Shown here: positions 24,484 through 64,000 of the stretch, one piece after another
Layout: every line of letters begins with the position of its first letter
Position numbering within the stretch: the first letter of the stretch is position 1
From: Diphasiastrum complanatum
Taxonomy: Eukaryota; Streptophyta; Lycopodiopsida; Lycopodiales; Lycopodiaceae
DNA: 64,000 nucleotides
Reading direction: 5' to 3'
Assembly (NCBI GenBank): GCA_029204225.1
Contig: CM055107.1
Location: 45,477,071 to 45,541,070, forward strand
Notes under the pieces: model-generated
Database searches by the model: none
The model's input: the letters and a program-made list of their open reading frames with translations, nothing else
What the model was told of the DNA's origin: nothing
Made by a program: the position numbers and the translations under genes

Positions 24484-25554
24484 TGTTGGATTTACTCCTT
24501 CTACTCTCCTAAATCCCATTTTTTATCTGCTTCCATTCTTGTTGCATATTTACTAACGTTGTCACGCAGTCTGCATATTTACATGCAAATTTGCACAAAT
24601 GAATAAAAGACGAAAGAATCGCGAATACTGTGTTTTTACACAGGTTATGGTGATAGGCGAAAAGGGGACACTATCCTACAAAATGCCGAAGGTGTCCTAA
24701 AAGATAAGGCACCCTGTAAATCTTATCCTAAGGCCATTCGTAAGAGTGACCCACTTTTTGCATCATCACCAATGTTTACTTCAGCACCGGCTGACGTCGC
24801 ACCCTTTTTACGCTCACTCCATGCAATTGCGCTAACAGATTGGACAACGATTGCAGCCACCCACGATCTCCTACAAACAGCACATCCACTCTATACTTTC
24901 ACATCTGCACACCTGTAATATTATGTATATATACATATTCTAGACACCATTCATGAGATGATGATGATCAGATGATCAAGTGAGAGAAGAAGAGACTAAG
25001 AGAAGAGGCTTCATTCCTCATTACAGACAAAATAAGCTTCGTAGGGCACGTGGTTTCGTCTGCTATTGTATTGTGCTCTACTGCATTATTAACATGTATA
25101 CATGATATACTTAATCTACTATAGCTCTTTGTTTTGCATTCCGATTTGTGTTAATATTGTTATGCTTGTTCTTCATTTTGTCTGATCTTTCTAGTTGTTC
25201 TTTCTGGTAATAAACAATTAACTTTTAGTCTTGTCTTTCATGAATCATTAGTGAGCACAGTCTAGCCCTTCGCGAACCATTCGCGACATATAATTTGTCT
25301 TGCAATTTGCGACAAATTATTCATCTAGCGCTTCATCCATAAAATGTTTGGCTGCGTAATCTAGAATGATTGTGATTCCTATCACTAAAGTTCTGTCCAT
25401 TCTGATAGGCATAGTCATGCTTTCGGAGAGAGTCGTTTAGCTCATTCCGCTGCGCACGAACATTTTTTGTTCAAATTTGTTTCTTGTTCGCTTCTTGATC
25501 GAGTTCGTTTCTCGTTCGTGCTCGTCATAGTATTCTCCCCCTATCTCTCCAACA
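24484..25554 (+). repeat. Copia C 5' LTR
   Basis: TG...CA ends. It holds a TATGTATATATACATA stretch near 24925 that may be the TATA region. Confidence 0.9.
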
Positions 25555-25566
25555 TGGTATCAGAGC
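25555..25566 (+). promoter_or_regulatory. Primer-binding site of copia C
   Basis: TGGTATCAGAGC follows the LTR directly and matches initiator tRNA-Met. Confidence 0.92.
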
Positions 25567-25705
25567 CATTTTCATAGCTTGATAAGCTTTCACAATACAA
25601 GACTCTACTAGCCGATAGAGTAATTGTTTTCTTGTTCTGCAAATATCAGATTTTCATACTTAAGTCACTGATAGTTTCTCCTATCACTTGGACTAATTCT
25701 TCCAC

Positions 25706-26390
25706 ATGGATTCCCAAGGGAAAGCCAGTTCTACTTGATGGATCCAATTACCATATGTGGAAATTTAAGATGAAAACTATACTAATGGCAAAAGAATTGT
25801 TCGACGTTGTTACAGGTGTAGAAGGAAAATCCGAAGCGGACGACTCGGCAATCGCCAGATGGAAGCTGAAGGATGGAAAAGCTTTTGCGCTGATCATCCT
25901 CAACATCACGGATACCCAGATCGGCCATGTATCCGAGGCTCAGACATCAAAAGAAGTTTGGGACATCTTGAGCACACTATACGAAGTGAGAGATATAGCT
26001 TCTAAGATACATTTCAGGAAGAAATTCTACTCCCTCAAGATGACAAATGGTGATTCTCTGCGAAATCACATTAATCAATTCAAGAATCTGCTAAGACAAA
26101 TGGCCGTTGTCGGATCTATCATAAACGATCAAGACGCCGTGATGCAACTGCTTACAAGCTTGCCAAGTTCTTACGACAGCTGGGTGATGATCATCACGAC
26201 TCATCCAGAAGTGACTCTTTCAAGAGTCATTACTATGTTTTTGCATGAAGACACGCGAAGGAACAAAGCCTCGAGTTCCTCAGCTGATTCTCATGCCTTG
26301 TACACCAACAAGAGCACAACAAAGCAGAAGAAGAAGAAAGGCCCGAAGCAATCAAAGCCAGACCAGAAACCAGCTCAGCACAAGGAATAG
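25706..26390 (+). pseudogene. Copia C gag
   Basis: The likely original ATG is at 25706 (MDSQGK, as in copia B MDSQSK), but a small deletion shifts the frame within 30 bp. The rest reads continuously: LDGSNYHMWKFKMK, VWDILSTLYEVRD, LTSLPSSYDSWVMII. The frame ends at 26390. The zinc knuckle that follows has lost its cysteines (LFYRYYKRNNHSRM, where copia B has CKYCKCNNHEIQDC). Confidence 0.88.
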
Positions 26391-26597
26391 TCGAATTCAC
26401 AGACAAAGAAGAAGCTGTTCTATAGATACTACAAACGAAACAACCATTCAAGAATGCCGAATACTTCAGGCGAAGAACAATAGCAAGGGACAGTCGAATC
26501 AAGTGGCAAATGCAGTTGCAGAAGCTCCACAGCCTATTCAAGAAGCAGATCATGATGCCTTCATGACCAACCATCAAGAAGCATTTGGGGATAGTTC

Positions 26598-26939
26598 TTG
26601 GTTCCTGGATTCCGGGCCACTCAGCACATGACTAGCCTCATTGGCTGTTTCGAGTCCTATACACCTTATAGTACCCAGAAGTTCGTTCACCTTGGTGACA
26701 ATAGCACACAAGCTATCAAAGGTGAAGGCACTATAAGATTAAGCTTTGCAAATGATCAATCTAAACTACTCTCTAAAGTCTTGTATGTACCAAATTTATC
26801 TATGAATCTGCTCTCTGTAAGCAGAATCACAGATTTAGGACATAGAGTAGAGTTCGAATGTGATCAGTGTAAAGTAGTTGATAGGACTGGCAAGATCCTA
26901 GCACTCAAAAAGAGTGAAGGACGATGGTGTATTTCATAA
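26598..26939 (+). pseudogene. Copia C protease remnant
   Basis: The frame reads FRATQHMTSLIGCF, then LYVPNLSMNLLSVSRI, the post-active-site part of copia protease. The DSG catalytic triad is just upstream in another frame (FLDSG near 26605). The region that should hold GAG-pre-integrase and the first integrase half is deleted at about 26937. Confidence 0.85.
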
Positions 26940-27456
26940 AGAAGAAATCAGAAGCTTTCAACGCTTCAGAATCTTCAAGGAGCGTGCAGAAAAGGAGACT
27001 GGAAGGATGATCAAGGCCCTAAGGTCAGACAAAGGCGGAGAATACATCTCTGTCAAGTTTAAGGAGTACTGTCAAAGCCAAGGCATTGAGCAGCAGTTCA
27101 TCACTCTTTACAGTCCTCAGTCTAATGGCTTAGTTGAGAGGAAGAACCGTACTTTGGTAGAATCTGCTAAGTGTATGCTATCGCATGCATCGTTGCCCAA
27201 GAAATTTTGGGCTGAAGCTGTCTCCACTCCAGCTTACCTCCAGAACATATGTTCGACCAAGGCCCTCTCAGACAAGACACCCCACGAGGTGTGGACAGGC
27301 CCTAAGCCTTCTTTGAAGAACCTAAGAGTGTTTGGGTGCATTGCCTACGCGCAGATCCCAAAGGACACAAGGAAGAAATTGGACTTCCAAGGTCTGAAGA
27401 CCATCTTGATCGGATGTAGTTCGTCTGAATTGATCAAAGGAAGGCCAGACTGGTAG
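26937..27456 (+). pseudogene. Copia C integrase remnant
   Basis: LRSDKGGEYIS carries the second catalytic Asp and SNGLVERKNRTL the Glu. KKFWAEAV and LRVFGCIAYAQ are typical copia integrase C-terminal blocks. The first catalytic Asp region is missing. Near 27430 the sequence jumps to RT, skipping the linker. Confidence 0.87.
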
Positions 27457-27974
27457 CACGAGGATTCACCCAGATCCTGAATGTTGACTACAGTGAGACT
27501 TTTAGTCTAGTCATCAAACATTCGTCGATCCGAATGCTCCTGTCTTATGCTGCAACTACCGACCTCGAAGTACATCAACTTAATGTACAAACAGCCTATC
27601 TGAATGGACTTATACAAGAAGATATCTACATAATCCAGCCCGAAGGATACGTTCTGGAAGGCATGAAAAATCATGTCTATAAAGCACTGTACGGCTTGAA
27701 ACAGTCTATCAGAACTTGGTTTCAGAGAATCAACACATTCCTCATTGAACAAGGATTCAAACCAAGCACTGTCGATTGCAACGTTTATTCAAGGTCAGTG
27801 CAGCAATCCTTAATTATCATGACCTTGTACGTTGATGATACGTTGCTCTTCAGTAACAATACCAAAATGGTCAAGGATGCAAAACAGATGTTGTTCTCAG
27901 AATTCGACATGGCTGATCTGGACGAAGCTCACTTCTGTCTTGGAATTCAAATCCACAGAGACAGAGCAAATTGA
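27440..27974 (+). pseudogene. Copia C reverse transcriptase remnant
   Basis: VHQLNVQTAYLNGLIQEDIY, YGLKQSIRTW and LYVDDTLLFS (YVDD active site) identify RT. The frame ends at 27974, and the C-terminal part continues in other frames to about 28140. Confidence 0.9.
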
Positions 27975-28142
27975 CTGATTTACATCACTTAACAAAGGTA
28001 TCTTCATAATGTTCTTAACAGATACAATTTGATGAATTGTAAATTAACTCACTCACCAATGGATCCAAGCCTGCATTTGTCGAAGGACCAATGTCCCCAG
28101 ACCAAGCAGGAAGAGGAGCAGATGAGAGAATATCCATATTGA

Positions 28143-28697
28143 TTGATACTTGGATCTCTCATGTACGGAATGATTTGTACAAGAACAGATATCTCTTTTG
28201 CTGTAAGCTCACTCAGCCAATATATGGTTAATCCTGGCATTACCCATTGGAAGGATTTTATTCGAGTCATGAGATATATTCGAGCTACCATGGACCAGTG
28301 CATCTGCTATGGAGATGTCAGCAACGACAATCTTCATCAGCTCAGTGGCTATTCTGATGCAAGCTAGGGATGAGATGCAGACAATCGTAAATCCACATCT
28401 GGATTTACATTCTTCTTCAACGACGGTCCTATTTCGTGGAACAGTCGTAAGCAAACTTCTATCGCACTTTCTTCTACTGAAGCAGAATACATTGCTGCTT
28501 CTCAATCTATTAAGCAAGTGTTTTGGTTGAGAAATTTGTTGTCAGACATCAATCTGTATCGGTACAGTCCCACAATTTTATTTTGTGATAACCAAAGTGC
28601 TATTGCCTTATTGGCCAACCCTAGATTTCATTCTAGGAGTAAGCACATTGAGATCAGATATCACCACATCAGGGGCAAGGTTCTCGACAGGAGATAA
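28143..28697 (+). pseudogene. Copia C RNase H remnant
   Basis: MYGMICTRTDISFAVS is the RT/RNase H junction. SSTEAEYIAAS, FCDNQSAIALL and SRSKHIEIRYHHIR are RNase H blocks. Frame breaks occur near 28368 and 28460. Confidence 0.87.
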
Positions 28698-28832
28698 GCT
28701 TAACGTACTGTAGAACGCAGGACATGGTTGCAGACATTTTCGCGAAAGCACTCAGTATTAATGCACACAACAAATTTTGTGCATTGCTCAGTCTGAAGAT
28801 CAAGGCATTCATGGATCCAGATTAAGGGGGGG

Positions 28833-29886
28833 TGTTGGATTGACTCCTTCTACTATCCTAAATCCCATTTTAGTCTGTCTCCTTGCTGCATATTTACTAA
28901 CGTTGTCACACAGCCTGCATATTTACACGCAAATTCGCACAGACGAATAAAAGACGAAAGAATTGCGAACACTGTGTTTTTACACAGGTTATGGTGACAG
29001 GCGAAAAGGGGACACTATTCTATAGAATGCCAAAGGTGCCCTAAAAGCTAAGGCACTTCGTAAGAGTGACCCACTTTTGCATCATCACCAATGTTCACTT
29101 CAGACCTGCTGACGTCGCACCCTTTTTATGCTCACTCCATGCAGTTGCGCTAACAGATTGGACAACGATTGTAGCCACCCACGATCTCCTACAAACATCA
29201 CATCCACTCTGTACTTTCACATCTGCACACCTGTAATATTATGTATATATACATATTCTGGACACCATTCATGAGATGATGATGATCAGATGATCAAGTG
29301 AGAGAAGAAGAGACTAAGAGAAGAGGTTTCATTCCTCATTACAAACAAAATAAACTTCGTAGGGCACGTGGTTTTCTCCACTATTGTATTGTGCTCTATT
29401 GCATTATTAACATGTATACATGATATACTTAATCTGATACAGCTCTTTGTTCTGCATTTCGATTTGTGTTAATATTGCTATGCTTGTTCTTCATTTTGTC
29501 TGATCTTTCTAGTTGTTCTTTCTGGTAATAGATGATTAACTTTTAGTCTTGTCTTTCGCGAATCATTCGCGACAAATTATCAATCGAGCATAGTCTAGCT
29601 CTTCCCGAATCATTTGCGACATATAATTTGTCTTGCAATTTGCAACAAATCATTCATCTAGCGCTTCATCCATTAAATGTTTGGCTACGTAGTCTAGAAT
29701 GACTGTGATTCCTATCACTAAAGTTCTGTTCATTCTGATAGGCGTAGTCATGCTTTTGGAGAGAGTCGTTTACCTCATTCCGCTGCGCACGAACATTTTC
29801 TGTTCGAGTTCATTTCTCGTTCGCTTCTTGTTTGAGTTCGTTTCTCTTTTGTGTTCGTCATTTATTCTCCCCCTCTCTCTCCAACA
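28833..29886 (+). repeat. Copia C 3' LTR
   Basis: 1054 bp, preceded by the purine tract TTAAGGGGGGG and followed by the CAAAT duplication. Confidence 0.9.
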
Positions 29887-30011
29887 CAAATCCCTTCACC
29901 CTTCAAGAGTGTTTTGATTTTGAACTTCCAAACTCGATAGTTTGCACCATCAAGATTGATTACAATCCTTGTCTGAATCATTGTAGCCATATTGTATTGC
30001 CTAGGCAATCT
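29887..30011 (-). pseudogene. Copia D gag (5' part)
   Basis: The minus strand reads LDGANYRVWKFKIKTLLKG and runs straight to the CAAAT duplication, where the gag at 24483 continues (SMTDLTEQQ). This shows that copia C interrupted copia D gag. Confidence 0.88.
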
Positions 30012-30023
30012 GCTCTGATACCA
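30012..30023 (-). promoter_or_regulatory. Primer-binding site of copia D
   Basis: GCTCTGATACCA on the plus strand is the reverse complement of TGGTATCAGAGC. It marks the inner edge of a minus-strand copia LTR beginning at 30024. Confidence 0.9.
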
Positions 30024-30480
30024 TGTAGATTTTCAATTGTTTGGGGGCAATTTTTCTGACTGCTCTTTTGAGTACTGCTCCTTTGGCTAGCTTGCAGAAT
30101 TTTGCAGGATCCTGAACAAACGACTAGTGATCACAGCCTTCAAAGCATTCAGTTAGCGAAGACGACACGACAATCAGAGATGGAAGCGTTGAGAGCATTT
30201 GTATTTGTATTTTTCTTTTCTTTTGAGTGAGTCGATCAGTGTCACACATGTTGGCGGCTTGTCGCTCCCCTTACAAAAGTTGCTATGTTTTGCTCGTTGG
30301 TAGACTTTCATGCATAGCTGATAAAACTAACAGTATGCTAACATTGCTCTCTACTTCTCGACGACTTCACTCTAATTTTTTTGTTCGTTCTATCATTTAC
30401 TTATCCCATATGGAGAAATTGCAAGATTACTTAACAACAGTTTACAAGATATGTTTAGTGCTATCAATTGGTTAGCTACC
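30024..30480 (-). mobile_element. Copia D 5' LTR (outer end uncertain)
   Basis: Starts TGTAGATTTTC on the plus strand right after the primer site. No second LTR copy was found in the window, so the outer limit near 30480 is a guess. Confidence 0.5.
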
Positions 30481-30589
30481 CTCTGATAACGTTGCCTTTG
30501 GCGGCTGAGCGTGATAGTACAATACTCCACACTCGTCGAAGCTACTAACTGCTAGTTCGACTTGTTCGACTTTTGGTTTCAGCACGAGG

Positions 30590-30748
30590 TTCATCTTCAA
30601 CACTTCGGGTATTTGGTTGCAAGGGAAAACGTTGATCACTTTGGTGTCGAGCACTTCGGCTTCGGCCTTCGCCCTTCGACCTTCACTTCGCCTTTGACCT
30701 TCGCTTTGGCTTCGCCTTTGGCCTTCGCCTTCGCCTTCGACCTTTTCA
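30590..30748. repeat. CTTCGC/CTTTGGC-type short repeat
   Basis: An imperfect run of TTCGGC, TTCGCC and TTTGGC hexamers, densest at 30655-30745. The minus strand would encode a Glu/Gly/Arg-rich low-complexity peptide, not taken as a gene. Confidence 0.7.
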
Positions 30749-31098
30749 GCTTCAGGAAATGCCAGGGAATGGTTGCAAGAGTTCACCATTTCCAACATGC
30801 TACAATTAGTTAATGGAATACATCCTTTGCCCTTTCTTGTGCTTGAAATATGAAAATTTGTAATGGATAAATTGGAGTTTTATGTAAAGTCTTATCTTGG
30901 AAAAGGAGGCGTTAACCACATGCAATAAGAAATATAGAACCTCACTTTGAATTGATTTGCAGGCTTTGTCTTTTAACTTCACTTGAAAGAATATACATAT
31001 TTTTTTTTTCGTTCAAGCACGCAAAAGCACAATAAGAAAAAGAAAAAGTAGAACATTATGGATTTAAACATGCATCGGCTTTCAATTCTCTCCTATTC

Positions 31099-31191
31099 AT
31101 GTATGTGATTATTATAATCTGCATGTTCACAATTGAGGATGTTCAGATCTCCTACTTACATATGTGATTATTATAATCCGCATGTTCACAA
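31099..31191. repeat. 58-bp spaced direct repeat
   Basis: GTGATTATTATAATCTGCAT (31104) recurs with one change at 31162, followed in both by GTTCACAAT. No gene lies between 30750 and 31949. Confidence 0.8.
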
Positions 31192-31949
31192 TCAAGCCAT
31201 GCCATAGCCAAATAAATATGTTTTTGTTTCTTTTATGCATGAGAGCTATAGATATATTTTTTCCGTGTATGTAGGCTCACTTTCATGTTGGGTAATTAAG
31301 CCCTCCACCAAAGTCCACTTTTCATGTATAAAGTCTCACTTTCATGTTTGACTGTAACTAAGGGTGGTTTCACATGAAAGAGTCCAGTGTCATTTCAAAA
31401 TCTGCAATTATCTCTCAATTTGAAAGCCGAGGCCCTTTCATGTCATTCCATGTGAAATATCTATACCAAAGTCCAAACCTCAAAAGTGGATGTATTCCTT
31501 CACAATGCAATGGAAGCTCAAAAGTGGATGTCTTCGCAAGGCAATGGCAATAATGCAGATTATTTGTCTTCACAAGGTAATGGCAATAATGCAATGGCAA
31601 AAAAAAAAAAACGTTACTCACGGTTTGAATATTATAATCATGACAGCGTGGTCACAACACGATTGTGATTTAATGAACTATTTATTTGGCTATGTCGTCT
31701 TCATCTCACAACCACGTCACGCCATAGATTTCTCCATTTCTACTGTTCAGAAAGAAAGCTGTCTCGCCTTCTTCTTCCTGTAGTCGTCGTCTTTGCGGAG
31801 TGGCGATGCCGGATTATCTTAGCTACTGCGTTCAACGCATGCACACCTAGTGTTAAATTCACTGTACTATTTTTCAGATCATAGGTGGGCGCAAAGCCAC
31901 TGAAGAGGGATCTGAGACAGGGAGGTGAAAAAGATCGGAGGTCGGACTG

Positions 31950-61246
<29,297 letters not shown>

Positions 61247-61249
61247 CAT

Positions 61250-62090
61250 CTTGAGGCAAGTGCCAAGTTGTAGAAGCATGAAGATGCATCTTTTCTCCAA
61301 GTCAGGATTCAATTTGCAGATTATCTAGCTTCTTGTGTGGCAATGTTGTTGTCATGATTAACATGTGGACTTCGACGTTGTCATAGAAGAAGGCCATTAC
61401 ATAGACTGTTGTTGATTGAAGTCAACAGATTATATACTTTGGGGGATTCAAGTGCTAAAAATGCCAATCTTTTTCAACTATTCAATAATCCTAGCAGGTT
61501 TTTATCCATGATCCGGACACCTATGATTATAAACGGGTAGAACAATTCAGCAGCCCAGTTAGTCTGATGGTTGTTTACCTTATGTATCAACTCTCAAAGA
61601 TAATCCAAGCAATCATAGTGTCGTTTGTATGTAGTAGGTTGGCATTCTGAAACCATTGGAAAAAAACTGTTCTGAACATTGCCATTCCCAAAATCAGTTC
61701 TTATAAGATGGAACTGCTAGTCCTATACATTTCCTGATACAGTAAAGGCAAAAAACATCTCAATTTTCTTCAACTAGTGAGAAAGCTTTAGGATTTGGGG
61801 AACCTCAGACTTGTGGTCTACACTCTGAGACACAAGGGTTTATGATACTCAATTCTGATTGAAATTTTATCATTGAATTTGAAGTCAGAAGAGTGCCAGG
61901 ATGACTTATTCTATTGAGGAAATAAGAAATGGCCATAAAAATCATGTGCAAGACATAATGCGCCTGCCTAAATGTCTTATGTTTTGTTATGATTCAGATG
62001 CATTATAGCAAGGATTCATGCAACAAAAATAGTGAAAATATAATCCATCACAGATCTGCTGCACATGTTTGTGTGTGTGTGTATGTAGCA
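61250..62090. other. WSD1-like 3' flank, no other gene recognised
   Basis: Probably holds the 3' UTR. No further coding homology was seen. Confidence 0.5.
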
Positions 62091-62112
62091 TAGATGCGTA
62101 TAACGTTTTGGA

Positions 62113-62268
62113 GCATGTCCCAGGACACGTTCCAGGATTGTCTCGGAACGTGATCTCGGAACGTTTGTCTATTTTTTTATATGGGTGTCAAAAAACTTGT
62201 TTCCGAAACAACGTTCCAGGTTTCAGAACGCTGCCCTGGCAAAACGAGTTCCGGATGCATCAATAATA
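62113..62268. mobile_element. Imperfect foldback with GGAACG motifs
   Basis: The left half (ACACGTTCCAGG, TCGGAACGTGATCTCGGAACG) is mirrored by the right half (CCGAAACAACGTTCCAGG, CAGAACGCTGCCCTGG, GAGTTCCGGATGC). Small, non-coding, MITE-like. Confidence 0.5.
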
Positions 62269-62285
62269 TCTAGATATATATGTAT

Positions 62286-62828
62286 ATCATAGAATTTGAG
62301 AACCGTATACAGTTCACCACGGTTCTCCAAAAATTTAACGCTGAACCGTAGTGAACCGTACCATTAATTAATTAATTTTCTTTTAGTTTCCCACCCCCAA
62401 AAACAGCCCAAAAAATTGCAAAAAAAAGGCCAAACAAATGCCAAAAAACCAGGATTGCACTATTGTCTTTCAGTTGAATGAGAGGATTTTTAATGCTTTG
62501 CTGTTTCAACAGAACTTTATTCAGTGTTAATTTCACTTTTTTCAGGCTTTTTAATGCTTTGCTGTATCAACAGAGCTTTATTCCTGCCATTAGACGCCTT
62601 TAATTTTCTTATTCTAGGACTAGAACACTAGTGTTTTTATTTTCTTATTCTAGGACTAGAACATAGCTAATATAAAAATGCCTTGGGCCCCTTCTTTGGT
62701 AATTAGATAATTAATTAGTTAAATAATAGAACCGTACCACTGTTCATGAACCGTGCGTGGTATGGTTCACCCCACGGTTCCCACCACCCACGGTTTTGGG
62801 AACCGTGGGAAACCGTGGGTTCTATGAT
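62286..62828. mobile_element. MITE-like element with ACCGT-rich inverted ends
   Basis: Ends ATCATAGAA (62286-62294) and TTCTATGAT (62820-62828) are inverted. Both subterminal regions carry GAACCGT/ACGGTTC words in mirrored order up to ATTAATTAATT and AATTAATTAGTT. The interior holds two direct repeats: TTTTTAATGCTTTGCTGT (62487 and about 62547) and TTCTTATTCTAGGACTAGAA (about 62607 and 62643). 543 bp, non-coding. GTAT borders both ends on an AT-repeat background. Confidence 0.65.
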
Positions 62829-62857
62829 GTATATATAATATATATACATATATGAGA

Positions 62858-63397
62858 AAGAAAGAAAGAAAGAAAGAAAGCTTTATTAATGTCTTTTCCA
62901 TGCCAAAAGGCATATAAGACCAAATGGAGTACATGTCCAGTATGTGAAAACCATGAGAGCGTATATAAATGTCTCCAAGAAAAAAAACTATGCATAAAAG
63001 AGAAATGAACAACATAACTTTAAACAACAAATTGCCAACTGTCCATATAGCTGCCAGGAGTAGAGTAATATCATGTAGTGCTGCTGCTGAAACTGCAACA
63101 TGAGGTTGCTGACGTCGTCTAGGAGGGTGAAAACTGTGTGCTCTCGTAACATGGCATGAAATGCGAACTGTAGCATGACTATGAGTAATACATCGTCTCT
63201 GACATCGGTGGGGTGGTATGTCATCGTCATTGTCATCAGACCGTGTCCGTCTCCTGGTGAAGAAGGATGTAATCCGAGTCTGAGAGCTAGGATGTGGCTG
63301 GTTAGCTGACTGGTACATATCCTGGCGCAACAAGACCATCTCTCGTAGCATAAGTGCGACACAACGAGAGTTCTCATAACCAATCAGTGCTATGAGT

Positions 63398-63398
<1 letters not shown>
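62858..63398 (-). mobile_element. 5'-truncated LINE of the same family
   Basis: On the minus strand the remaining ORF2 end reads NSRCVALMLREMVLLRQDMY, matching ARCVGLLLREMYILRASLLP of the full-length LINE. The 3' UTR is also related (TTATTAATGTCTTTT against TTATTAACGTCTTTT on the plus strand). The 3' end runs into a (GAAA)n tract at 62853-62880. The truncated 5' end joins (GA)n at 63399. Confidence 0.88.
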
Positions 63399-63467
<69 letters not shown>

Positions 63468-63482
63468 ACACACACACACACA
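63399..63482. repeat. (GA)n(CA)n array
   Basis: About 65 bp of GA pass into about 18 bp of CA, directly at the broken 5' end of the LINE fragment. Confidence 0.97.
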
Positions 63483-63489
63483 AAAAAAC

Positions 63490-64000
63490 AATTTCACATA
63501 GTCCCTCTTGACAAGTCAAGACCAAACCCTTCGAACCCTTTTATTTTATAGCATAGTAGGTAAAAGCAGAGCTGTATAAAGTCTTACAATATAAGTATCA
63601 TAAAGTGAAGCAAGTTTTAAGATACTCAGTTGTTACTTGCCACCATCCCATAACACAAAACCGCACAAGTTAGTATAGTGGGTCCATGTCCGAAACAAGA
63701 TTCACTACTTTATCAGCATAAATTTAATTGCATAACATACGTCCAATCTTCCCAACCATAGTGTACTATACTTGCAATACATTTTGCCCTAAGTATCAAA
63801 TCGTATCAGGGCGAAAGCCATACTCATCAGTCTTAGGGTGTAAGCAACATATGAAATTTACAGAGTAACTTTTAACAAATGTATGAAGCGATCATTTTCT
63901 TTCAAACATGCAAAAAGGTACAGTCTAGGTGTAGCGTTAGGTGCCAGGGCAGATTCGTGCCAATATGAAATATCGAAAAAAAATTTAAACTATGGAAAAA
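63490..64000. other. No gene recognised
   Basis: AT-rich sequence without recognisable coding or repeat structure. Confidence 0.5.

Larger units (their letters stand above)
24484..29886 (+). mobile_element. Copia C: degraded Ty1/copia inserted in copia D
   Basis: LTRs at 24484-25554 (1071 bp) and 28833-29886 (1054 bp) both start TGTTGGATT and end CTCTCCAACA. The target duplication CAAAT is at 24479-24483 and 29887-29891. Primer site at 25555-25566, polypurine tract at 28823-28832. The LTRs differ by many substitutions and small indels, so it is older than copia A. The internal region has several deletions and frameshifts. Family B and C elements share LTR blocks and gag. Confidence 0.95.

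Noticed and set aside
30480-30500. CTCTGATAACG as a second minus-strand primer site
   Set aside because: Only part of TGGTATCAGAG is matched and no LTR edge or gag is found next to it.

Overview
This window looks like nuclear DNA from a land plant with a large, repeat-swollen genome. The reasons are a plant-type wax ester synthase/diacylglycerol acyltransferase (WSD1-like) gene with very long introns, plant Ty1/copia elements primed by initiator tRNA-Met (TGGTATCAGAGC), chromodomain Ty3/gypsy remnants, a two-ORF LINE and many long (GA)n arrays. A fern or other seed-free plant is my guess from this style; the sequence does not prove it. No rRNA, tRNA or CRISPR was seen.

Layout. 1-360: inverted LTR fragment of a copia family (called B/C here). 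371-11021: old copia B, whose 5' LTR is split by a young full-length copia A (1238-8245, TSD TCTAT, 682-bp LTRs differing at four positions). 11025-13855: (GA)n arrays joined to about 690-bp tandem units. 13853-14083: copia RT scrap. 14136-23050: an unusual gene cluster, with unrecognised plus-strand genes (14136-16129, 18963-20493), a minus-strand reading frame that joins a histone H3 (CENH3-like) fold to a Ulp1/C48-type peptidase (16395-18120), and a minus-strand DDE-type transposase (20560-22492). A palindromic, G-box-rich divergent promoter lies between the H3-Ulp1 frame and the right-hand plus-strand gene. I read this cluster as a decayed, apparently undescribed DNA-transposon-like element; it is the most interesting part of the window. 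23600-30480: minus-strand copia D, with copia C (24484-29886, TSD CAAAT) inserted inside its gag gene.

31950-61246 (+): one apparently intact WSD1-like gene. Seven exons join in phase to about 527 codons over 29 kb. Its introns are stuffed with repeats: gypsy chromodomain remnant (33.95-34.76 kb), a (GA)n/minisatellite complex (38.5-40.6 kb), a BED-finger hAT fragment (42.1 kb), a full-length LINE lying inside a (GA)n tract (42.6-47.5 kb), copia and gypsy fragments (49.3-51.2 kb) and a gypsy remnant lacking RT (56.6-58.3 kb). After the gene come foldback/MITE-like elements and a 5'-truncated LINE of the same family whose 5' end also abuts (GA)n.

Apart from the WSD1-like gene, everything that looks like coding sequence appears to come from mobile elements. 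The WSD1-like enzyme would make wax esters and/or triacylglycerol. The mobile elements are in different stages of decay. The stop codons that can be compared with a sister copy look like transition mutations (TGG to TGA/TAG, CAG to TAG), as expected for methylated, silenced DNA.
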